From Reticulitermes speratus (Eukaryota; Arthropoda; Insecta; Blattodea; Rhinotermitidae), in the NCBI GenBank assembly GCA_021186555.1, contig JAJKFL010000006.1, positions 6,296,215-6,360,214 on the forward strand: a DNA stretch of 64,000 nt. The letters are read 5' to 3'. Both the position numbers and the translations under genes were made by a program. Positions 56,648-64,000 of the stretch are shown here, one piece after another. The notes under the pieces were generated by a model that saw nothing but the letters and a program-made list of their open reading frames with translations, was not told the origin of the DNA and did no database searches. Positions within the stretch are counted from its first letter, which is position 1; each line of letters begins with the position of its first letter.

Positions 56648-56772
56648 GCTCTTCTTAGATGTTACGCAGCGTAGATTGGTAGATGGTTACCGACGTTTCG
56701 AGAAAACCTATCGGACCCTTTAAGATGTGAACTATAGGTTGTTCCGAAACGTCGGTAACTACCAAAGATATC
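56648..56772. repeat. foldback repeat with inverted ACCGACGTTTCG arms
   Basis: TAGATGGTTACCGACGTTTC (left) faces GTTCCGAAACGTCGGTAACT (right) around a 60-base loop, with TAGATTGGTAG and CTACCAAAG outside. Confidence 0.8.
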
Positions 56773-57067
56773 GTTTGTTGGTGTTTTCTTTGTTATAAAT
56801 CATTTGTTCTGTTATCAGAATTTGGAATGCATGATAAAGGCTACTTTCAGAAATAGAGGTTCTCATGTTCGAAAGGTCGATAAAACTTACTGAGGCTATG
56901 AGGCTGTATGGACCCCAGAGGGGGTCTGATGTCTGTGACTCAGTTTTCCACACTCCTGTACACGTGTGTGACGTAAATTCATTCTCCACATTACCCGCTC
57001 TCCACTACTTACTTCTGTCTGTATTAAGTCCATAAAGGTTTCTGAATAACTGCCTATCTAATTCGTT
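56773..57067. other. no supported feature
   Basis: Spacer. Confidence 0.45.
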
Positions 57068-57079
57068 CAATTAATATAG

Positions 57080-57383
57080 CAAAAGGTAAAAGCAATCCCA
57101 TTACAGGCCTGGACAGACCCTTAGGGTTCCAGGAGGTTGAGGCTCCCAGATTTCTAGACAATCGGCACATGAAGGTGGTAAGGTTGTCAGCCCTACGCAC
57201 CGGCCGCCTTTACCCCCCAGGAAAGATTTACGGTACTCATTTCTGTTAGAGGCTGAGTCGACCCCAGGGCCATAGTGCGACCGAAACGATTATGTCAATG
57301 AAAAATGACACCATCGGGAATCGAACCCGCGACGTTCCGGCTTGTAGCGCAGTGCCTCAACCAACTGCGCCACCGCGTGCCCC
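57080..57383 (-). mobile_element. tRNA-derived SINE, family II
   Basis: Reverse copy: head at 57383 (GGGGGCACGCGGTGGCGCAG), B box GGGTTCGATTCCC and the shared core. The duplication CAATTAATATAG flanks it (57068-57079, 57384-57395). Confidence 0.94.
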
Positions 57384-57477
57384 CAATTAATATAGTAATA
57401 CGCAAATATTCTGTGAAATAAGGGTTTTCGTACTATAAGGGTAACACATATGTAAGTGTATATGTTACCGTTTTACA

Positions 57478-57528
57478 CGTATATACATATACACATACAC
57501 ATTAACTAACTAACTAACTAACTAACTC
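57478..57528. repeat. (TACA)n and (CTAA)n microsatellites
   Basis: ATATACATATACACATACAC followed by seven CTAA units. Confidence 0.9.
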
Positions 57529-57534
57529 TATGGA

Positions 57535-57725
57535 ACGGGGCCCGTCTTGAGAAACCAAGTGCTTGTTAGGTAGTCAAGAAATTCCCCTATTTTATGAAAC
57601 CCGAAGGTTCATTACCGTGTACACAACAGCGCGCTCCTTGTCCCTATCTTGAACCAGACCAATGAAGCTCACGCCGACTTCATCTTATTTGTTAAAGATC
57701 CATTTTAATATTATCCTTCCTTTTA
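57535..57725 (-). mobile_element. LINE 3' end fragment
   Basis: AGTCAAGAAATTCCCCTATT, ACCCGAAGGTTCATTACCGT and TTGTCCCTATCTTGAACCAG are the reverse of the shared LINE 3' end. Confidence 0.7.
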
Positions 57726-57885
57726 CTCTTAGGTCTTCTTATACACACGTATATATATATATGTGTATATTTGTACATATATACGCCGACATAAATAAAG
57801 GCACAATACCACTTATTTCTAACTTGTTTTTTAGTCCCAGTCTCTGGTTTAAAAGTTTAGAAATGTGCTAAATTATTTTATATAT

Positions 57886-58190
57886 ATACCGTGTGCTCGC
57901 GATTATCCGTGCGCAGATTATCCGTGCAGTAACGTAATTTGCTAATGACTAATTGCGAAGCTTGGAAATAACGTGATTTGTCTGAAAAACGGAAGAAAAT
58001 TGTTCTGACCGTAAAACAAAGGCTTAAATTAATTGAAAAAAATTTGAAAGAGGGGGAGCTGCAGATAATCTTGTCAGAGAGTACTCCATTCTTGTCCAAA
58101 CAGTACAGTTTTTGGATTATCCATGTTTCTCGATTACACGTACAACCCCCTGCCAAATATTACCCCGCATAATCAAGAGTGCAATATATA
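57886..58190 (+). mobile_element. pogo/jerky-type non-autonomous element
   Basis: Ends TACCGTGTGCTCGCGATTAT and, inverted, TATTGCACTCTTGATTATGC match imperfectly, with TA-rich flanks. It encodes MSEKRKKIVLTVKQRLKLIE (57978), the Psq-type helix-turn-helix start of jerky/Tigger transposases, which then breaks off. Confidence 0.75.
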
Positions 58191-58192
58191 TA

Positions 58193-58677
58193 ACGTGGAA
58201 CCTCGAACTTCGAACACAATCCGTCCAGGAGACGGTTCGACTTTCAAGTTGTTCGACTTTCGAGTTAAATTTCCCCATAAGAAATAATGTAAATTGAATT
58301 AATCCGTTCCAGACCCCCAAAATTTACCCAATATAAAACATTTTAAGTGCCCGTTTCAAAAGATCATAATGATAAAACAAGTATATTTAATTTCAATAAT
58401 TGAATGTTTTTATTTATAACAGTACATACATAAAAAATATTGTATAATAATCAATCAATAATAATAGTAGGAGGGATATTACTGTTCACTGGAAGGTGAA
58501 TTACCCTTCTTTCATCTGAACCAAGCAGAGAGAGAAGGCGACCACGTGACGACCACGTGATTCTTTGTTCGACTTTCGAGTTTTTGTTCGAGTTTCAAAA
58601 CCGGATTTTCCTCGAATTTTTTGTTCGAGTTTCAAGTTGTTCGAACATCAAACCGTTCAAAGTTCGAGGGTCCACTG
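58193..58677. mobile_element. pogo/mariner-type MITE
   Basis: Ends ACGTGGAACCTCGAACTTCG and, inverted, CAGTGGACCCTCGAACTTTG with TA at 58191-58192 and 58678-58679. The subterminal GTTCGAGTTTC / TTCGACTTTC phrases are repeated at both sides. Length 485 bp. It abuts the preceding element. Confidence 0.85.
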
Positions 58678-58679
58678 TA

Positions 58680-59099
58680 TATGTATATTCAAAAATTTGA
58701 AACCGAAGAACGCCACTGCAAGACACGCTATAAGCAAGCGCTGTTGTACTTACACTCATGTTGGTACGATTGACCCGGTGGCCTACGACCTTCATATGTT
58801 CCCTGTGTCACACAGTGTTCTCCACGCTCCAGTGTGTAGCATTGACACCATCGGAAGCGCCACGACTATGTGCATGTGTGTGTCCCGTGTAATTACAGAC
58901 ACAAAGCAACAGGCAGGCGGTCACCACTGTGTCTGCAATATTTTACGGAAGGCTTGTGTCTATCTAGATCTGCCTTTGAACTTGTTCGCCGCACAGCGAC
59001 GGTTCTATATCAACCCTTTAGAGACTTAAGCCTAGCATTGCTTTTGGAAGTTTCCCAGGCTTCGCCCGTTTGTCCTTCTGGTAACAGCAACGTGTAGAT
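58680..59099. other. no supported gene
   Basis: The open frame at 58565-59029 starts inside the MITE and has no recognisable domain. Confidence 0.45.
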
Positions 59100-59240
59100 G
59101 AAGATGAGTATGTGGCAGTGGTGGGTGGAATGGGTACTCGGAGAGAAACCTGTTCCAGTGCCAGAGTGCCCACCACAAATCTCGCATGGAAATGCCCGGA
59201 ATCGAACTTGGGTCTTCGTGGTGAGATAAACATGAAATGC
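59100..59240 (-). mobile_element. family IV SINE remnant
   Basis: On the - strand: CCAAGTTCGATTCCGGGCAT (B box), GAGATTTGTGGTGGGCACTC, GGCACTGGAACAGGTTTCTC. Confidence 0.6.
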
Positions 59241-59251
59241 ATTTAAAGACC

Positions 59252-60507
59252 CAGTCCGTACCGCGCAGTAAACACACTCCATCTCAGTTATAAAAACCAA
59301 TCAGTTAATGCTGTACAGTAAATAATCGCTGTTTGTTCTGAGATCCACACAAAACACATAAATCCAGTCCGTACCGAGCAGTAAACACACTCCGTCTCAG
59401 TTATACAAACCAGTCAGTTAATGTTGTACAGTGAAATAATCGCTGTTTGTTCTGAGATCCACATAAAACACATAAATACAGTCCCTACCGCGCAGTAAAC
59501 ACACTCCGTCTCAGTTATACAAACCAGTCAGTTAATGTTGTACAGTGAAATAATCGCTGTTTGTTCTGAGATCCACACAAAACACATAAATACAGTCCGT
59601 ACCGCGCAGTAAACACACTCCGTCTCAGTTATACAAACCAGTCAGTTAATGCTGTACAGTGAAATAATCGCTGTTTGTTCTGAGATCCACACAAAACACA
59701 TAAATACAGTCCGTACCGCGCAGTAAACACACTCCGTCTCAGTTATACAAACCAGTCAGTTAATGTTGTACAGTGAAATAATCGCTGTTTGTTCTGAGAT
59801 CCACACAAAACACATAAATACAGTCCGTACCGCGCAGTAAACACACTCCGTCTCAGTTATACAAACCAGTCAGTTAATGCTGTACAGTGAAATAATCGCT
59901 GTTTGTTCTGAGATCCACACAAAACACATAAATACAGTCCGTACCGCGCAGTAAACACACTCCGTCTCAGTTATACAAACCAGTCAGTTAATGTTGTACA
60001 GTGAAATAATCGCTGTTTGTTCTGAGATCCACATCAAAAACACATAAATACAGTCCGTACCGCACAGTAAACACACTCCGTCTCAGTTATACAAACCAGT
60101 CAGTTAATGTTGTACAGTGAAATAATCGCTGTTTGTTCTGAGATCCACACAAAACACATAAATACAGTCCGTACCGCGCAGTAAACACACTCCGTCTCAG
60201 TTATACAAACCAGTCAGTTAATGCTGTACAGTGAAATAATCGCTGTTTGTTCTGAGATCCACACAAAACACATAAATACAGTCCGTACCGCGCAGTAAAC
60301 ACACTCCGTCTCAGTTATACAAACCAGTCAGTTAATGTTGTACAGTGAAATAATCGCTGTTTGTTCTGAGATCCACATAAAACACATAAATACAGTCCGT
60401 ACCGCGCAGTAAACACACTCCGTCTCAGTTATACAAACCAGTCAGTTAATGCTGTACAGTGAAATAATCGCTGTTTGTTCTGAGATCCACACAAAACACA
60501 TAAATAC
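59252..60507. repeat. 114-bp tandem repeat, 11 units
   Basis: The unit starts CAGTCCGTACCGCGCAGTAA and ends CACACAAAACACATAAATA. Starts fall at 59252, 59365, 59479 and so on to 60393. Units are nearly identical. A C/T marker in TTAATG(C/T)TGTAC runs C T T C T C T T C T C. Confidence 0.97.
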
Positions 60508-60647
60508 GCTGTGTGGACAGAACGTAGAATTTGTGAATGTTGAATCCGGTGGTACACATAGTAACCACAGGGCTTTCAAGGGATAAATGTGTTTTAAAAT
60601 AACAAAAAATTGGGATTTGAGGATGTTGTTGCAATGGCTGTGAACAA

Positions 60648-60800
60648 ATACTCTCCTCTGGGATGTTACACCGCGTATTCTGATAGACATTTACTGAATT
60701 TGAAGGAAACTGACAGAACCGGATTTGTTCTTTGTCCTTCTAACTTCAGGGCAGAAAAATTTCAGTCATCAAGATGATGTTACATCCCACGACGCCATCA
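60648..60800. repeat. foldback repeat copy (decayed)
   Basis: CTCTGGGATGTTACACCGCG at the left, CTAACTTCAGGGCAGAAAAA in the middle, GATGATGTTACATCCCACGA at the right. Confidence 0.6.
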
Positions 60801-61289
60801 TCTTTTGTCGTTACCTTTTTTTACAAAAGCCCTACACTGGGCCCTATTCCGAACTACATCTTTCCAGTCGATAACGTCACTCTCTGTTTCTATAAAAGAG
60901 AATTCACGTATGTAGGAACATTATATCGCATTAATATGTGTGTCTGTTCTCTCCCAGGCGTGCTACTTGCCCCGCCCCTCTCATCGTCCTTGATTTCGTC
61001 ATCCTAATAATATGTGACAAGGAATACTAATCATGAAGCTCCTCCACTTGCGGTTTTCTCCAATCTCCTGTCACTTGTTTAGTCTGACGTCCAAATATTC
61101 TGCGTCTCCCTTCTTCAACGCTCAAGACCAAGACTTACGTCGTACAAAGCAACTGACAGAACTGTAGTTTCGTGTACTTTAAAGGCCCTAAACCAAGCCC
61201 TTCCGAATAAGGAACGGGTTGTGACCGTCGGTAGCTAACTGGTAAATTCTTCAGTATCTCTTATTTCAGTCTTCCGTCGCGAGATTGAT
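60801..61289. other. no supported feature
   Basis: Motif-free spacer. Confidence 0.45.
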
Positions 61290-61291
61290 CA

Positions 61292-61498
61292 GATCTGCGC
61301 TCTTCAGGGGTATTATGGAGCGTCGAATGGTAATGCTTTACCTACGTTTCGGGACAACGTATCGGTCCTATTTTCAAGGTTTTTCTTGGACTTGTTTTTC
61401 CTAGAAGATGGGACGGATACGTTGTTCCGAAACGTCGGTAAAGGATTACCATTCGACGCTTTGTGCTATCCCAGAAGAGCGCAGATCTCTTCAGTGCC
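61292..61498. repeat. best-preserved foldback repeat, about 90-bp arms
   Basis: The left arm AGATCTGCGCTCTTCAGGGG continues to GCGTCGAATGGTAATG and TTTACCTACGTTTCGGGACA. The right arm mirrors it with GTTGTTCCGAAACGTCGGTA, AAGGATTACCATTCGACGC and CCCAGAAGAGCGCAGATCTC. The loop is about 25 bases. Non-coding. Confidence 0.88.
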
Positions 61499-62109
61499 TG
61501 AAAAGGCACAGACAAATTTACATAAGAAGGGATATCATTCTGAGGTATATTTTGTAAAGTCCGAAGTATTTATAACACTGTATGCAGTATTTTGCTGAGC
61601 TACTGACATATGCTGCCGAGATTTAATTTGCCAGTCAATTGCTCATTTTTTTTATTAGCCTACATTTTTAAAATACAAAATGAGTTTATAATTTATTTCT
61701 CATTGTTTGTATGTATTTATATATTTAGTGTGTATGCTGGCCATGCGACCGGACCGGACCTCCTTCCAGAGCGCTTTGTAATATCCTCTGAATGTTTAAG
61801 TAGCCTGTTACGAGGTTCAGACGATGCGGTTGCAGCATACCGCTGCGTCCAGTGATTAATTTAAAGGCCTTGACATAAATATTGCAGGCCGAAATTCAAG
61901 TTTGCAGTTTTAATAAAGCTTAACAAATCGCCGTTGAGAAATTCAGAAGGATATAACGATAAATTTGCGGGCACCCTGTGCATTTAGTTCCAGCTTTGTT
62001 ACTGCAAGCAGGCAGCAAGTTACTCAGGTACAAGCACTTATAATGCCAGTTAGGCATAAGCAGGAATTTCCACGACAGTGCAGATCATCATTCGTCTTAC
62101 CTATTTATA
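61499..62109. other. no supported feature
   Basis: A/T-rich spacer. Confidence 0.45.
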
Positions 62110-62111
62110 TA

Positions 62112-62367
62112 CAGAAGGGCCCCGCTTTTCGGCGCTTAGCTTATACGGCGCTTTTCAATTACACCCATGAATGTACGATACGGCGCTTGCTTCGTTCATT
62201 CGGCACTTTTCGGCATGACGTACTTTAATAAATGATAGGGTAAACATGTGTTTAGGTTTTATATGCACAGGCAAGCGAAAAGAAAGGGTGTGCTTCGCTT
62301 TTTCGGCGATTTTTGCTTTTCGGCGGGGGTCTGGCCCCTAACCCGCCGTATGAGCGGGGCCCTACTA
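62112..62367. mobile_element. TA-flanked MITE (mariner/pogo type)
   Basis: Ends CAGAAGGGCCCCGCTTTTCG and, inverted, TAGTAGGGCCCCGCTCATAC, with TA on both sides (62110-62111, 62368-62369). The interior repeats TTTTCGGCG and CGGCGCTT. Length 256 bp. Confidence 0.88.
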
Positions 62368-62369
62368 TA

Positions 62370-62765
62370 ATGTGAAAAAATTGACTGCAGTCATTGTATT
62401 TATGTATATAACGGTGAAAAATATTTGACTTCAGTCATTTTACGTATTTATATAACGTGAAACAATTTACTGCAGCAGTCATCGTATGTAATTATATAAA
62501 GCGAAGTATTTGACTCCAGTCATTGTAATCATTTTATAACAAAAAACAAATGACTGCAGTCATCGTACATTTTATATAACATAAAACAATTGACTGCGGT
62601 CATCGTACATGTTTATATAACGTGAAACAATTGACTGCAGTCATCGTACATATTTATATAAAGTGAAACAATTGACTGCAGTCATCGTACATATTTATAT
62701 AACGTGAAACAATTGACTGCAGTCATCGTACGTATTTATATAACGTGAAACAATTGACTGCAGTG
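62370..62765. repeat. 41-bp minisatellite, about 9.5 units
   Basis: Units share the palindrome TGACTGCAGTCA and TATATAACGTGAAACAATTG. The first five units are diverged (GACTTCAGTCA, GACTCCAGTCA, ACTGCAGCAGTCA), and the last four are almost identical. The array is cut mid-unit by a SINE. Confidence 0.93.
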
Positions 62766-62897
62766 CCGGTGCGTAGGGCTGACAACCTTACCAGCTTCAT
62801 GTGCCGATTGTCTGGAAATCTGGGAGCCTCAACCTCCTGGAACCCTCAGGGCCTGTCCAGGCCTCTAATGGGATTGCTTTACCTTAACCTTTTACAA
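62766..62897 (+). mobile_element. SINE family II, 5' truncated
   Basis: Starts inside the body (GCCGGTGCGTAGGGCTGACA) and ends in GGGATTGCTTTACCTTAACC. The tRNA head is absent. Confidence 0.85.
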
Positions 62898-63861
62898 TAT
62901 AGAAGTCTGCGATAGATTCGATTTGCGATTGTGTTGATAGAATCATAGAATTCTTACAGAATTTTGTTAAGTGGAAATTTATTGGGAAATGTCAATCTGT
63001 AAGACCAAGAAATAGATAGAAGGATAATAATGAGTTTGGTTTGTAGCGATGTGAAAAAGCTGTAATTGCATAAAATCGTGTTCATTAAAAGGTTTTGGTA
63101 TTAGAAATGTCGAACCTAATTAGTTTAATGACGATACAGTCTTTGTCTCAAATGCTAGGACAAACAGAAAGAAGAAATTTAGCAGAGGAGAATGTACCTT
63201 TCTTACCATTTCAAATGCAGATTCTTTGTTCGCTTATTTTTTGTTTGTGTAAACACTGCGATGACAGATGTTTCTACAACACTAAAGGTTTTGAATTGAA
63301 ATCCACTTGCCCACAACTTTCATGTTCCGTCACTGAATGTATGTGTGTGTGTGTGCGGCTAATATATAATTAAGCTCATGTCTCTCTGTGTTCAACATGT
63401 CTGGTTTTCCCTAAGCACACAGCTGTTGTCACGCCTCGTTAGACTTCTGTTGGTACAAAACTGGGGCATCCAGCTAGTGACCCACCAATACAAACAGAAT
63501 CATTAGGCCGTCGTTTCTTCGGCGTCATTCGTCTGTATATACCCAAGAGCTTACAAACTTCCACGTTAGCAGTTGTGCATATTGTGCCAATTATGTGTAC
63601 AATAAGCATGCATATTCTGTCTGTATGTTTTCTTGCTCACGTGTTTTATCATTCACATAAACGTCTATTTACGCTGTTCATCACCAAAATACTTATTTCT
63701 TTTGTTATTGAGAAATGCAAGAAAATAAGCGAAAAGCTACTGAATTACAAAAAAGAGAAATTTGTCTCCCTTAGCCAAAGAAATTAGAACTATGAGGACG
63801 GAAATTAATCTAAATTTTATTTAAAATTTATTTCCTACCTCACATTAAAGGCCGGTTGTTT
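62898..63861. other. no supported feature
   Basis: Open frames at 63095-63373 and 63575-63787 have no recognisable domain and no splice context. Confidence 0.45.
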
Positions 63862-63871
63862 CCATCATACA

Positions 63872-63952
63872 GGGTGGTGCACAAGTCACTTGACACTTCG
63901 GCGTTTTAACACATTTCCTCTCGTGTCAAGTGACTTTTGCGCCACTCTGTGT
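63872..63952. mobile_element. palindromic MITE, about 80 bp
   Basis: CAGGGTGGTGCACAAGTCAC and the inverted GTCAAGTGACTTTTGCGCCA / CTCTGTG arms, with TA at both ends. Different sequence but the same layout as the mini-MITE at 51403. Confidence 0.8.
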
Positions 63953-64000
63953 ACACCGGTTGTAATAATGTACAGAGACATATCCTGTGTTTATTGTAAC

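Overview
This window is animal nuclear DNA, most likely from an insect with a large repeat-rich genome. A cockroach or termite is my best guess, but this is inference. The evidence is a spliced metazoan kinesin-2 accessory gene, a degenerate CCTAA (arthropod telomere-type) tract, a nuclear elongator tRNA-Met, several tRNA-derived SINE families, and many hAT, pogo and mariner relics. I see no prokaryotic gene organisation and no recognisable retrovirus, LTR element or Polinton.

Layout. Bases 1-8620 hold the 3' part of one host gene on the + strand, KAP3/KIFAP3. Four exons (608-693, 2208-2376, 4986-5070, 6996-7188) keep one reading frame across consensus splice sites. The introns carry a SINE, a pogo-type element and foldback repeats, and a polyadenylation signal lies at 8598. 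From about 10270 to 23270 there is an old tandem duplication of a 6-7 kb segment. Each half contains a paralogous 44-45 bp exon-like block with good splice signals, a decayed mariner, and its own later SINE or LINE insertions. Bases 23700-31500 are dense with DNA transposons: a nearly complete 3.0 kb hAT element, three hAT MITEs counting the one at 16412, mariner fragments, and an intact tRNA-Met gene at 28627. Bases 31500-48600 are a mosaic of SINEs, LINE 3' ends, foldback repeats and short elements that carry hammerhead-ribozyme cores. Bases 49000-64000 are dominated by tandem arrays (40 bp x 21, 39 bp x about 53, 114 bp x 11, 41 bp x about 9.5) plus further SINEs and MITEs.

The host genes I can support are KAP3, the tRNA-Met and, weakly, the duplicated exon pair and a CpG-rich block with a splice donor near 35015. 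Nearly everything else is transposable or tandem DNA. The most interesting signal is a family of hammerhead-ribozyme-bearing elements (six good cores and one weak one) that share a tail ending near GTGCATTTGTTGGT. Penelope-like retroelements are known to carry such ribozymes, but no Penelope reverse transcriptase is visible here.
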